41,582 bases of DNA from CAYXNZ01 sp964553705 (GCA_964553705.1 CAZKKV010000003.1:1-41582), one strand, 5' to 3'. Positions 22,647-32,565 are shown, counted from the stretch's first letter. Notes: generated by a model not told the origin, from the sequence alone. A program made the numbers and translations.

Positions 22647-24884
22647 TTATTGTTTAATAACAGCAACGTTTACTCCGCCAGTAAAATCGATTTCGAAAGC
22701 ATAAAAAGAATTAACTAGTTGACTATTGATTTTGAATATTCGAACGTGCGGACCACCTGTTTCGCCAGCACCAGTAATGATTTCTGCTAGACCATCATTA
22801 TCAATATCGCCAGCTGCTAGATTTACTCCGCCTCTAAATTTTGAATCATAAGCGAAAAATTGTCCAATAACTTTACCTCGATTATCAAAAAATCTAATAT
22901 GAGGACCACCTGATTGTCCCGGCGCTGTTATAATTTCTGATTTATTTCCACTTATGCCGCCGTCTAAATCAGCAATTGCTACATGAACTCCACCTCGAAA
23001 ATTTTTGTCATAAGCAAAAAATTGTCCTTGGACTTCTCCATCCCAACTAAAAATCCTAACCTGAGGACCACCTGTTTCGCCAGCACCAGTAACTATCTCT
23101 TTTTGACCATCGCCATCTATATCACCGACCGCTAAATAAACTCCGCCAGTAAAATTTTTGTCATAAGCAAAAAATTGTTTTTGAACTTCTCCAGTCCAGT
23201 CAAAAATTCTAACTAATGGCTGCTGACCTTGACCCGGCCCAACTAAAATTTCAGCTTTCCCATCACCGTTGATATCGGCGCAGGCAATATGAACTCCACC
23301 TCGAAAATTTTTGTCATAAGCAAAAAATTGTCCAATTAAAACACCTTTCTGATCAAATATTCGAACGTGCGGACCACCTGTTTCGCCAGCACCAGTAACT
23401 ATCTCTTCAATCCCGTCGCCATTTACATCACCGGCAGCAATATTTACTCCGCCAGTAAAACTATCACCGTATGAATTAAATTCTTCTTCTAAAGTTCCCC
23501 TTGAATCAAATATCTTGGTGTTACTTATATAATTTGATTGAGGGGCGACTAAGAGTTTGTAGTTGATGCTTTTTAGCTCTGCGCGGACAATATTTACTGC
23601 TTGGCTGACATTTAATCTACCAGCACCCAACATATTTAAATAATTTGGATTTAATTTGTTCAGATTGTCAGCAGTTTCAAATACAATATCAGAAATTTGT
23701 TGACTATTTAAGCTGGGGTTAGCTGCTTGAATCAATGCTAATGCGCCTGAAACCATCGGTACGGCCACAGAAGTACCTGACCAATAGCCATCATAATATG
23801 TATTAAACAATTTGTTATCGATGCGGTTAGTCGGCGAATAAACCACCGTGCTATAAACGCTTACGCCTGGCGCGGCGATGTCGATACATTTCAAGCCGTA
23901 GCTAGAAAAACTGGCTTTTTGATCCAATGTATCTGTAGCAGCTACGCCAATTACCCAATTTTCTCCAGGCGGACCATCATGGCAAACTGGGTACATGGGG
24001 GTATGGTCAAGTTGATAACCCTCGCCTTCGTCTTGCTCGTTGCCTCCAGCCGCAACAATTAATAGACCGGCTTTATGAGCGCGTTCAATGGCGCTATTTA
24101 AACTGCTACTGTAGCCAAAGCCGACAAAACTTAAATTGATAATATCAGCGCCATTAGCAATGGCGTAATCTATTGCTTTAATAACTGTGGCTGTATTCCC
24201 CTCTCCCTGATCATTTAATACCTTTAGGGGCATGATTTGCGCTTTCCATGTAATGCCAGAAATACCAGTAGCGTTATTACCAGAAGCGGCGGCAATACCG
24301 GCAATGATTGTACCATGAAGAATGCCTGATTCAGTGTAATTATCTTTAAACTTAGGGTTTGGGTCGTAGGTATTATTAACAAAATCCCAACCGTTATAAT
24401 CATCAATAAAACCGTTTCTATCGTCATCGATTCCATTAGCAGGAATCTCTGAATAATTTTTCCAAATATTACTCTCCAAATCAGGATGACTTATTTGTAC
24501 GCCAGAATCAATAATAGCAATTATCACATTCGGGCTTAATCTGGTTTCATTCCAAGCTTCAGTTGCTTTTATTTTTGTCAAATACCACTGATTATTATAA
24601 TAAGTATCAGAGGGTATGATAGACGCTTGGTACAAGAAATTCGGTTCAGCGTATTCAATTTCAGGATTTTTTGCCAATTCGTCGATTGTTTTATCTATGT
24701 CTTCAGTTTTGGCGATTTTAATTACTATTGGTTCAGTAAAATTTTTAAATTTCAATAGAATTTCATTACTCGCTCTCTCGGCTCGAGGTTGTTTTTTTGA
24801 ATTAGAATCAAAAATAAAACTAGTCGCCACAATCAGCGAAACAACAGTCAAGATAATAAAAAAAGATGTTAATTGTTTATTCAT
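22647..24884 (-). CDS. Secreted subtilase (S8) with C-terminal FG-GAP-like repeats
   Basis: 745 residues. Signal anchor at 5-25; a prodomain-like stretch (about 40-85) ending IEYAEPNFLYQ, as in fervidolysin-type enzymes; then the S8 domain with catalytic D126 (AIIDSGVQ), H190 (GILHGTIIAG), oxyanion N282 and S372 (SGTSVAVPM). From ~475 to the end run six copies of a ~51-residue repeat with D-x-[DN]-x-D-G calcium-type loops (GDVNGDGIEEIVTGAGE) and GGPHVRIF, probably forming a beta-propeller. It is likely displayed or released outside the cell for processing or attacking surface proteins. First gene of its unit, with its own promoter. Confidence 0.9.
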   Translation of the reverse strand: MNKQLTSFFIILTVVSLIVATSFIFDSNSKKQPRAERASNEILLKFKNFTEPIVIKIAKTEDIDKTIDELAKNPEIEYAEPNFLYQASIIPSDTYYNNQWYLTKIKATEAWNETRLSPNVIIAIIDSGVQISHPDLESNIWKNYSEIPANGIDDDRNGFIDDYNGWDFVNNTYDPNPKFKDNYTESGILHGTIIAGIAAASGNNATGISGITWKAQIMPLKVLNDQGEGNTATVIKAIDYAIANGADIINLSFVGFGYSSSLNSAIERAHKAGLLIVAAGGNEQDEGEGYQLDHTPMYPVCHDGPPGENWVIGVAATDTLDQKASFSSYGLKCIDIAAPGVSVYSTVVYSPTNRIDNKLFNTYYDGYWSGTSVAVPMVSGALALIQAANPSLNSQQISDIVFETADNLNKLNPNYLNMLGAGRLNVSQAVNIVRAELKSINYKLLVAPQSNYISNTKIFDSRGTLEEEFNSYGDSFTGGVNIAAGDVNGDGIEEIVTGAGETGGPHVRIFDQKGVLIGQFFAYDKNFRGGVHIACADINGDGKAEILVGPGQGQQPLVRIFDWTGEVQKQFFAYDKNFTGGVYLAVGDIDGDGQKEIVTGAGETGGPQVRIFSWDGEVQGQFFAYDKNFRGGVHVAIADLDGGISGNKSEIITAPGQSGGPHIRFFDNRGKVIGQFFAYDSKFRGGVNLAAGDIDNDGLAEIITGAGETGGPHVRIFKINSQLVNSFYAFEIDFTGGVNVAVIKQ
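22660..23480 (-). repeat. Tandem coding repeats inside the subtilase gene
   Basis: About six copies of a ~150-bp unit. The phrase for GGPHVRIF/GAGETGGP recurs at about 22750, 22900, 23065, 23215 and 23370, with nearly identical DNA such as GGACCACCTGTTTCGCCAGC in three copies. The high DNA similarity suggests recent expansion or gene conversion. Confidence 0.85.
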
Positions 24885-24894
24885 AACATCTAAA

Positions 24895-24903
24895 ATTATA
24901 ACA
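24895..24903 (-). promoter_or_regulatory. Extended -10 promoter of the subtilase unit
   Basis: Minus-strand TGTTATAAT, ten bases before the ATG at 24884, leaving a leader of about four bases. No clear -35. Confidence 0.5.
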
Positions 24904-24969
24904 TTTTATTTATTTATCTGCAAAAGCTTAATTCATTAATTTTATAAGGATTAATATGAAAATATCAAA

Positions 24970-26244
24970 TTAAACCTTAGTCAAAACATCCAGAGTTTCT
25001 TTAGCGCATTTTTCCCAACTATATTTTTTGGTTCTTTCAAAACCTTTTTTTATAAGCTGTTCTCTTAATTGTTGATTGGTTATTACACTATTTAACGCTC
25101 GAGACATATCGTTGACATCTTCAGGATTAAAATACAAGGCACTATCCCCTGCCACCTCAGGAATTGATGCAGTTTTTGAAGCGACAACTGGCGTACCGCA
25201 AGCCATGGATTGCAATAATGGTATACCAAAGCCCTCGTAAAGAGATGGAAAAACAAAAGCAATCGCACCATTGTAAAAATAAGACATATCGTATTCAGGC
25301 ACCCAGCCAGTGATAATAACTTCGTCTCCTAGGTTAAATTCGTTGATTGCATATTTTATTTCATCAAAACCGTAACCGACGTTTCCGACCAAGACTAATT
25401 TAGGTGCGATATTTTTATTTTGTTCACGCATAATAGCATAGGCATAGATTAGTTTTGCGATGTTTTTCTTTTTTTCCAATCGACCGACGTAAAGTAAATA
25501 ATCATCTTCTACGCCATATTCCTTGAGTTTATCTTCTGTTAGGCTTTTTTCGTTAATTTTTTTATAAAGTTTATTATTGTAGCCGTGGTGAACAACTTTT
25601 AATTTTTCACTAGCTGTTTTATAAAAATCAATAATTTCATTTTTGGAAAAATTTGAAACAACAATAATTTTTTTGGCATGTTTCAAGCTGTATTTAGTTG
25701 ACCATTTATTGTAACCCAAGGCATTGGCAGTATATTTACCACGACCAGCAAGGTGAATAAAATTACACCATAAGTTGGGTAATAATTTTCCGTTTGAATA
25801 AGTTTCATCTAAGCTATAAAGACCGAGTATTTTTTCAAAACCAATATCATGAATAGTTACAACTGATTTTTTGGGATGAATTATCGGCAAAGCATGTGCT
25901 GGTATAAACAAAATATCTAGCTCGCAGAATAACATTTCAATAGATAAACGAACCTGTGTCCACAAAAAAGAAAAAGGCCATTTAAGGACTTTTACTTTAA
26001 AATTATTATAAGGACTTTTAATTATTTGGTGGCGACTTTGGCTATTTGCATCTTCTATTTCATGGTTGGTTATTTTATCCTCGGTTAAATCCAATAAATC
26101 AGCAGTCAATGGCTTGTCAGTGTATAGAATATATTTATTTTCAGAATCAAGTTTGGCTAACTTTTTTATTAAATAAAAAGAATACCACTCAGTACCGGTT
26201 TTGTATTTTCTGTTTGCTCGACTGGCGTCTATACCGATAACCAT
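24970..26244 (-). CDS. Glycosyltransferase family 4
   Basis: 424 residues from the ATG at 26242-26244; a TTG nine codons upstream would overlap mreB and is less likely. N-terminus MVIGIDASRANRKYKTGTEW, donor half YLLYVGRLEKKKNIAKLIYA and PSLYEGFGIPLLQSMACGTP. The second Glu of the E-x7-E motif is Gln here (codon CAA), which may alter donor binding without abolishing it. It is the last gene of the eight-gene unit, 13 bases after mreB. Substrate unknown. Confidence 0.85.
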   Translation of the reverse strand: MVIGIDASRANRKYKTGTEWYSFYLIKKLAKLDSENKYILYTDKPLTADLLDLTEDKITNHEIEDANSQSRHQIIKSPYNNFKVKVLKWPFSFLWTQVRLSIEMLFCELDILFIPAHALPIIHPKKSVVTIHDIGFEKILGLYSLDETYSNGKLLPNLWCNFIHLAGRGKYTANALGYNKWSTKYSLKHAKKIIVVSNFSKNEIIDFYKTASEKLKVVHHGYNNKLYKKINEKSLTEDKLKEYGVEDDYLLYVGRLEKKKNIAKLIYAYAIMREQNKNIAPKLVLVGNVGYGFDEIKYAINEFNLGDEVIITGWVPEYDMSYFYNGAIAFVFPSLYEGFGIPLLQSMACGTPVVASKTASIPEVAGDSALYFNPEDVNDMSRALNSVITNQQLREQLIKKGFERTKKYSWEKCAKETLDVLTKV

Positions 26245-26257
26245 ATTATTAAACTTG

Positions 26258-27265
26258 TTATTTGGTTGCAAAAATTGAACGTTTATATGAATCTAAATTA
26301 TCCAAAGCGATACCAGTACCTTTGGCAACACAAGATTGAGCATCGTCAGCTACGTAGGCTGGCACATCAGTTGTTCTGGCTAATAGCTGATCAAGATTAC
26401 GCAAAAGTGAACTGCCGCCTGACAAAACCATGCCCTTATCCATAATGTCGGCTGCTAATTCTGGCGGAGTATTTTGTAAAACTTTTTTAGCTGCATTAAT
26501 AATTAATTCTAATTCGTTTTGGATTGCTTCGGTAATATCATCTGAATATATTGTTATGTTTCGCGGTAAGCCAGTAATCATGTCTCGGCCTTTGATTTCA
26601 GTTGTTAATTTATCTTCAAGAAAAAGCGCGCTACCTATTTTTATTTTAACATCTTCAGCTGTTCGTTCGCCAATAGATAGATTGTATTTTCTTCTGATAA
26701 AATCTTGGATAGCTGCATCGAATTTGTTTCCACCAACTCGGACGGAATTAGAGGTCACTATACCGCCTAATGAGATAACAGCCATTTCAGCAGTACCGCC
26801 GCCAATATCAACAATCATATGTCCAGAAGCTGAACCAATCGGAATGTCAGCGCCAATTGCCGCAGCGATTGGCTCTTTTATAATATATGCAGCCTTGGCA
26901 CCAGCAGCGATTGTTGCATCGATAACGGCTCGTCGTTCGGTCGAAGTTATGCCAGCTGGCACGGCCACCATAACTTCCGGTCGAAACAATCTCATTCCGC
27001 CTAAAGCTTTGTTGATAAAATAACGAAGCATCGCTTCAGTCGTGTGATAATCAGCAATAACCCCATCTTTCAATGGTTTTAAAGCCAAAATTGAATCAGG
27101 CGTTCGACCAAGCATGTCCTTGGCTTCAGAGCCAACAGCCAATATTTTTTTATCAATCATTGACAAAGCAACAACGCTTGGTTCGTTAATGACAATTCCT
27201 CGCCGAGGCAAGTAAACCAGTGTATAGGTAGTACCGAGATCTATCCCAATCCGTTTTATTAGCAT
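26258..27265 (-). CDS. mreB: Rod-shape determining actin homologue MreB
   Basis: 335 residues, full length. Actin-fold signatures: RIGIDLGTTYTLVYLPRRGI (phosphate 1), IVDIGGGTAEMAVISLGG (phosphate 2), GMVLSGGSSLLRNLDQLLAR (adenosine). MreB polymerises under the membrane and guides wall synthesis. It lies 3 bases after a DUF4012 gene and before a GT4 rather than with mreC/mreD/rodA, so its expression is tied to surface-glycan genes. TTY replaces the common TAN after DLG. No sign of degeneration. Confidence 0.93.
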   Translation of the reverse strand: MLIKRIGIDLGTTYTLVYLPRRGIVINEPSVVALSMIDKKILAVGSEAKDMLGRTPDSILALKPLKDGVIADYHTTEAMLRYFINKALGGMRLFRPEVMVAVPAGITSTERRAVIDATIAAGAKAAYIIKEPIAAAIGADIPIGSASGHMIVDIGGGTAEMAVISLGGIVTSNSVRVGGNKFDAAIQDFIRRKYNLSIGERTAEDVKIKIGSALFLEDKLTTEIKGRDMITGLPRNITIYSDDITEAIQNELELIINAAKKVLQNTPPELAADIMDKGMVLSGGSSLLRNLDQLLARTTDVPAYVADDAQSCVAKGTGIALDNLDSYKRSIFATK

Positions 27266-27268
27266 ATA

Positions 27269-29260
27269 TTAGAAGTTGATTATAAATAATTTATCGGTCG
27301 TTAAATCAGTTTTCCAGTTAACTCTATTTTTTGAAATCATACTTGTTAATAGCGTAGCTGGGCTATATGATTTTACCTCATTTAAGAAGCTTAAGTCAAC
27401 TACAAGCTGATCTATTTCACTGCCTGGTTGTTTTTGTATATAGAGATTATATTGATTAATATCAGTTAAATTATCAGGTAATTTATAGCTGAAAAATAGC
27501 TGTCCGATTTCTCCTGGTTCGACTGAGATAAACCCGGCAAAACAAGTTCGTCCGAGTTCATTGTAGACCTCGACTGACCCATCAGTAATACCAGTTGATT
27601 TTACTAAACGGCTACCTAGAGGAACATAAATTCTGGTATAGGTTCTATATCTGGTAGTTCGCCAATCGAATCCGCCCTGATGAGAATAACTAATTGATAG
27701 TTCACCATACAGACCATCAGTTTTTTGATCAACTTTGTAATTTATATTTTTGCTAACTATTGCGTCTGTTTTATAGGCAGCCATATTAGCATCAACTACC
27801 ATCAAATAATCCCCGGCAATATTTTTGATTTCACCTGCCCAGCCTTGCTCCCTAACGATGTTCTGTAAATCAGGATTTTTTAAATAAAAAATTATATTTT
27901 TTTTCATCATGTTTTGATCAATAATATTCAAGAGCTCGCGCCACTGATTTGGAGTTGAATCAAAAAGTTCAATTTTTAATTTTTTGGCAATATCACCGAT
28001 GATTTCTTTTCGTTGCCATTTCGGCACTCCTGTTTTTACATAACCCTGCTCAACTTGATATTGCAGTAATTCTTGAAAATTTTTAAAATTAAATTCTATT
28101 TCATCAATCTCTATTGGTCCAGTAAAACGCATTAAATCCATTATAAAGTCTGGCGTAACGGCAATTACTCCGTCAATCGGTTCTATTTTATTATTATTTA
28201 AGACAGATTCCTTTTCATAAAACCATAATATTTTTTCAGCTGATTTCGGCCAATCAGGCGACCAATTAGCGTCTCTCATATACCAATTATCAATGCCGAG
28301 ATACTTGAGTAACGGCTCAGGCGGTTGCACATCTAATTTATTTTGAATCGGCATATCAAGATGATAAATATCATGCGTTTCAAAGTTTTTAATATCGCCA
28401 TTATTTATTTCCAATATTCCATAAGTACCAATAAAGCCTCCGGTTGGTCGCAATTCATCGTTGTTTTGTAGAATTACCAAAAATCTAGATAAATCTGGGT
28501 AACCAGCTATTTCGGGCAAAATTTGAGTAAAAGGGATTGCCTTTTCTAATAAATTATAAGCAAAATCAAGCTGAGAAGCCGCCAAACTGACATCGTTTTT
28601 AATTGGTAAAAACAGTAAATCAGCTTGAACTTTTTTAAGATTAATCAAGGCCAACTCAAGATTTGCTTTTATGCCAGTTAATTCTGGCGTTGATTGATAT
28701 AGTTTTTCCAGTATCCGACGTTTTTCTGGTTCACTAAATTTTGAATAAGTGATTTTTTTGTCACTATCAAGTAGATTCTCCAGTTCCTGACCAAGAGTCG
28801 CTCCCTGGATCAGTGCTCGGCTGACAAAGTCGCCAGTGATAAAAAGATATTCTAAGTCATTTAATTGATTTTCCAAAAAGTCAAAATATTTCCCAAAAAG
28901 AGAATTTCTTAATTCATCTATCTCAAATATCGCTTCATTAAAATTAACCTTGGCTGAATTTGCCGATAATATTGCTCTATTAAATTCCTGCATTTTAAAT
29001 AGATCTAGTGAGGTTTCAAGGTTCGTTTTAGCATTTGCAGAAGCATCATATATATTTTTGAATGTAAAAAAATTAACAGCAACAAAAATTATGACTGCCA
29101 TCAAAACAAATAACGCAAAAAAACATAACCATTTTATCGTAGAGTAAAAATATTTTATTTTTGTTCTCCTCTTAATAACCGGTAAATCACTAATCGTTTG
29201 TTCAATTTTATCTTCGATTTTGGTGAAGTCTATTTTTTTGTTTTTTTTAAAGAAGGACAT
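27269..29260 (-). CDS. DUF4012 protein (small copy)
   Basis: 663 residues: a charged cytoplasmic start, one membrane helix (42-64), a helical spacer, then DUF4012 with FLVILQNNDELRPTGGFIGT, EPIDGVIAVTPDFIMDLMRF and VEVYNELGRTCFAGFISVEP. It aligns along its length with the 857-residue copy at 9270-11843 but lacks that protein's extra N-terminal membrane region. It lies between an ABC export system and mreB, with gaps of 9 and 3 bases. The function of the family is unknown; an extracellular role in glycan attachment or wall modification is inferred from context. Confidence 0.85.
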   Translation of the reverse strand: MSFFKKNKKIDFTKIEDKIEQTISDLPVIKRRTKIKYFYSTIKWLCFFALFVLMAVIIFVAVNFFTFKNIYDASANAKTNLETSLDLFKMQEFNRAILSANSAKVNFNEAIFEIDELRNSLFGKYFDFLENQLNDLEYLFITGDFVSRALIQGATLGQELENLLDSDKKITYSKFSEPEKRRILEKLYQSTPELTGIKANLELALINLKKVQADLLFLPIKNDVSLAASQLDFAYNLLEKAIPFTQILPEIAGYPDLSRFLVILQNNDELRPTGGFIGTYGILEINNGDIKNFETHDIYHLDMPIQNKLDVQPPEPLLKYLGIDNWYMRDANWSPDWPKSAEKILWFYEKESVLNNNKIEPIDGVIAVTPDFIMDLMRFTGPIEIDEIEFNFKNFQELLQYQVEQGYVKTGVPKWQRKEIIGDIAKKLKIELFDSTPNQWRELLNIIDQNMMKKNIIFYLKNPDLQNIVREQGWAGEIKNIAGDYLMVVDANMAAYKTDAIVSKNINYKVDQKTDGLYGELSISYSHQGGFDWRTTRYRTYTRIYVPLGSRLVKSTGITDGSVEVYNELGRTCFAGFISVEPGEIGQLFFSYKLPDNLTDINQYNLYIQKQPGSEIDQLVVDLSFLNEVKSYSPATLLTSMISKNRVNWKTDLTTDKLFIINF

Positions 29261-29269
29261 GAAAAATTA

Positions 29270-30580
29270 TTATTCGTTTCTTAATGCAGTCATTGGATCC
29301 ATACGAGCAGCTTTGCGAGCTGGATAAACGCCGAATACAACGCCGAAGAAGGTAGAGAATCCCAAGGCTACGACAAAAGCCTTGATTGGTATGATAAATT
29401 TCCAATCTAAACCATACGACCTAGCACCCAAGGCGATGGCAGCGGAAATTAATGCGCCAACAATAATACCTACTATACCTCCAGCTACTGTTATTAAAAT
29501 TGCTTCAATTAGAAATTGAATCATTATGTCTGAATATTTTGCGCCAACCGCTTTACGCAGTCCTATTTCCGCAGTTCTTTCCGTTACTATCACATACATA
29601 ATATTTAAAATTCCTACACCGCCAACTACTAAAGACACCGCGACAATAGCTAGCAAAAGCAACGTAATAGCGCCAGTTACAGTTGACATTATATCCATTG
29701 ATTCGGTCATAGTAACTACTCTAAAATCGTCTTTACTGGTATCTGTCAGATATTCTCCAATCGCCAATACTCCTCCAGGTTCAATATTAACTGTTTCTAA
29801 ATCATGATTTTCTCTTATTACCAAACGTATGTCTTCTGCTGTCTCTTTTGCATCATCTGAATCATAGACTTGGTGCATCATATATAGTACATGCTCTATG
29901 CCCATTATTCTTTTTTGCAATGTTCTAACTGGTAAATAAACAATATTATCAAAATCAAAAGTCATTACGGCGCCTCGTTCTTTTATAACACCAATTACTC
30001 GGAATTTATCTTTTCGTATTTTAATAAATTTTCCGATTGGGTCTGAATCGCCGAATAATTTTTCTTTAATTTTATACCCCAGAACTACTACCTTGGCTAA
30101 CGACTTATCTTCAGTATCACTAAAAAACCTTCCATAATCAATTTCGCTTTTATCCATATCTATATAACTTGCTGATACGCCCATGACCATTGCTCTCTTG
30201 ACCTCATTGCCGTAACTAACCTGTTCTTGCCCCATTATTCCAGCATAAGAATCTTTCACGTTTGGCAATTTATTCACGTCTTCCATGTCGTCCAAAGTCA
30301 AAGTTGTCACCTGAACGCCTTGAACTAAAGAAGCGGCGCTTTGCTGTTCGCTAGAACTCCCCTTTTTTGTACTTGGAACTTTTATTTCAGTTTCAATCAT
30401 ATCTGACCCGCCGAATGATTCTACCTCACTAATTATCAAATCGCTTATTCCCTCACCAGCAGAGTAAACTACGATTACACTTGATATGCCAATCATCACG
30501 CCTAAAATAGTTAAAGCAGTTCTGATTTTATTGCTTCTTAAAGATTTGAGTGAAATTTTTGCCAAAGATAATAGTTTCAT
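29270..30580 (-). CDS. MacB-like ABC transporter permease (second copy)
   Basis: 436 residues with the MacB/FtsX layout: one N-terminal membrane helix (about 20-42), a ~240-residue outer domain (MacB_PCD), and three C-terminal helices, ending YPARKAARMDPMTALRNE. The helix-2 segment VGGVGILNIMYVIVTERTAE and IGLRKAVGAK are diagnostic. It has no ATPase domain; that is encoded two genes upstream. It probably forms a heterodimer with the permease at 30590. MacB-type transporters use mechanotransmission to push substrates that are already outside the membrane. Confidence 0.9.
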   Translation of the reverse strand: MKLLSLAKISLKSLRSNKIRTALTILGVMIGISSVIVVYSAGEGISDLIISEVESFGGSDMIETEIKVPSTKKGSSSEQQSAASLVQGVQVTTLTLDDMEDVNKLPNVKDSYAGIMGQEQVSYGNEVKRAMVMGVSASYIDMDKSEIDYGRFFSDTEDKSLAKVVVLGYKIKEKLFGDSDPIGKFIKIRKDKFRVIGVIKERGAVMTFDFDNIVYLPVRTLQKRIMGIEHVLYMMHQVYDSDDAKETAEDIRLVIRENHDLETVNIEPGGVLAIGEYLTDTSKDDFRVVTMTESMDIMSTVTGAITLLLLAIVAVSLVVGGVGILNIMYVIVTERTAEIGLRKAVGAKYSDIMIQFLIEAILITVAGGIVGIIVGALISAAIALGARSYGLDWKFIIPIKAFVVALGFSTFFGVVFGVYPARKAARMDPMTALRNE

Positions 30581-30589
30581 TATAATAGT

Positions 30590-31846
30590 TTATTCATATC
30601 TTAAAGCCTCAACCGGTTCGAGACGACTGGCTTTGCGGGCAGGGTAAAGTCCAAAAATTATACCAACGCTGACTGATACGATAATCGCAGACATAATCGA
30701 CATAAGAGAAATTACCAGAACCCAGTTATAACCTAATATGTTTGCTATTATTGATATTAAAAAAGACAAAATAACCCCGAGTAATATTCCGATTACCCCA
30801 CCGAGTAAAGTGATAAATACCGCTTCAAACAAAAATTGACTCATAATATTATTATTATTTGCGCCAACGGCTTTGCGTAAACCAATTTCTCTGGTCCTTT
30901 CAGTAACGCTAACCAACATAATGTTCATAATCCCAATTCCACCAACAACCAATGATAAAGCGGCCATGGCTGCCAGAAAGAATCTCAAAGCATTAGTTAC
31001 CGTTGTTATCATATCAAGCGCTTGAGCGGCGCTTCTTACCGTAAAATCATCGTTAATACCTGACTGGTCTTTTATGTCATGTCTGTCGCGCAAAGTCATT
31101 CTGATGTCTTCAATTGCTCTATCTGTATTTTCTTCATAGTCAACTTTTGCCCTAATCATACCCAAGTGATTTACTCCGGCTATTAGTTTTTGCATTGTTT
31201 TTATCGGAATAAAAATTTGGTCATCGTAATCTTGAAAAGCTACTTTACCTCGTTCTTTCATAACGCCGATTACTTCAAAAGAATGCTTTTTGATTTTTAT
31301 TTTTTGTCCGACTGGATCGGATTCGCCAAACAATTCTTTTTTTACAGTACTGCCTAGAACTGCTACCTTTGATAAATTAGTTTCTTCGTCCTCCGAAAAA
31401 AATCTACCACTCCCCACTTCTCCTCCTTCGACTTCTATATAACCAACTGTGCAACCACTTAGACTAGTATCATAAGAATTTGATTTCCAACTAGCAGTAG
31501 CTGTTCCCTTAGTGTAGGCGACAAAGTTAAGCAGATTAGGCACATTTTTTTTGTCTCCGATAGCTCTAGCGTCTTCGAGGGTTAATGTGGTTATAACAAT
31601 ACCCATAATCGAAGCCGGCGGACCTTCTTCATCAGACCCGCCAGGTAAAACTCCAACCAAATTTGTCCCTAGAGATTGGACTTGATCCAGTATTAAGCCT
31701 TGAGCGCCTTCGCCAACCGCCATTATAATAATCACCGCGCTAACGCCGATAATAATCCCCAACATTGTTAAAAAGCTCCTGGCCTTGTTGGCTAAAAGAG
31801 CTTTCGTTGAAGTTTCTATGCATTGACGACAGAAATCAATAATCAT
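30590..31846 (-). CDS. MacB-like ABC transporter permease (first copy)
   Basis: 418 residues with the same layout as the next gene: first helix in KARSFLTMLGIIIGVSAVII, outer domain with GRFFSEDEETNLSKVAVLGS, then VGGIGIMNIMLVSVTERTRE and C-terminal LYPARKASRLEPVEALRYE. The two permeases are clearly related but diverged, suggesting an old duplication and a heterodimeric pore. It starts 2 bases past the ATPase stop. Confidence 0.9.
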   Translation of the reverse strand: MIIDFCRQCIETSTKALLANKARSFLTMLGIIIGVSAVIIIMAVGEGAQGLILDQVQSLGTNLVGVLPGGSDEEGPPASIMGIVITTLTLEDARAIGDKKNVPNLLNFVAYTKGTATASWKSNSYDTSLSGCTVGYIEVEGGEVGSGRFFSEDEETNLSKVAVLGSTVKKELFGESDPVGQKIKIKKHSFEVIGVMKERGKVAFQDYDDQIFIPIKTMQKLIAGVNHLGMIRAKVDYEENTDRAIEDIRMTLRDRHDIKDQSGINDDFTVRSAAQALDMITTVTNALRFFLAAMAALSLVVGGIGIMNIMLVSVTERTREIGLRKAVGANNNNIMSQFLFEAVFITLLGGVIGILLGVILSFLISIIANILGYNWVLVISLMSIMSAIIVSVSVGIIFGLYPARKASRLEPVEALRYE

Positions 31847-31848
31847 AA

Positions 31849-32565
31849 TTATTTTAATAATTCACCATCTTTTGCGATTCGTCTATTTTCTACCGGATAA
31901 TCATCTGTGATTAAACCGTCTTTTATTTTTATAATTCTTTTGGCATGTTCAGAAGTGTAGGTCTCATGGGTGACCAAAATAATAGTTCGACCGCGATTGT
32001 TTAGATGCTGTAATATTTCCATAATTTGCGTGCCTGATTTTGAATCTAGGTTGCCGGTCGGCTCATCGGCGAATAAAACTGACGGGTTGTTTACTAACGC
32101 TCGGGCAATCGCCACTCTTTGTTTTTCACCACCAGAAATTTGGTTCGTGTAATAATTCACCCTATGTTCCAATCCAACATCTTTTAGGACTTGCTTAGCG
32201 ATTTCATTTATGTCTCCTTTTTTTTGGTCAGAATAAGTTAGCGGGAGCTTAACATTGTCCAAAACGGTTGTTCTTGGCAACAGATTAAATGCTTGAAAAA
32301 CAAAACCAATTTTTTCATTTCTTAATTTTGCTAATTCATCGTCGCTAAGTTTAGTTACGTCTTTGCCTTCCAGTTTGTATAAACCACTTGATGAGCGATC
32401 TAGAAGACCTAATATATGCATCAACGTGGATTTACCAGAACCAGATGGACCCATAATTGACACAAATTCACCGTCATCAATAGTAAAATTTAATCCATAA
32501 AGAACTTTTGTCACCACTTCTCCTGTTACAAAATCTTTTTTTAAATTTTCTACATCAATAAGCAT
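31849..32565 (-). CDS. ABC transporter ATPase (LolD/MacB type)
   Basis: 238 residues from the ATG at 32563-32565 (MLIDVENLKKDF, the usual start of this family). An upstream ATG at 32601 would extend into the adaptor gene and is less likely. Walker A GPSGSGKST, Q-loop in FVFQAFNLLPRTTVLDNV, signature ISGGEKQRVAIARAL, Walker B VLFADEPTGNLDS and the switch His in LVTHE are intact. It powers the two MacB-like permeases that follow. It starts four bases after the adaptor stop. Confidence 0.92.
   Translation of the reverse strand: MLIDVENLKKDFVTGEVVTKVLYGLNFTIDDGEFVSIMGPSGSGKSTLMHILGLLDRSSSGLYKLEGKDVTKLSDDELAKLRNEKIGFVFQAFNLLPRTTVLDNVKLPLTYSDQKKGDINEIAKQVLKDVGLEHRVNYYTNQISGGEKQRVAIARALVNNPSVLFADEPTGNLDSKSGTQIMEILQHLNNRGRTIILVTHETYTSEHAKRIIKIKDGLITDDYPVENRRIAKDGELLK

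Noticed and set aside
22660..23480. CRISPR-like periodic repeats
   Set aside because: The period matches an in-frame ~51-residue protein repeat in the subtilase; no short direct repeats with unique spacers and no cas genes.
26430..27023. 197-codon ORF opposite mreB
   Set aside because: Antisense shadow of a well-conserved gene; hydrophobic low-complexity translation.
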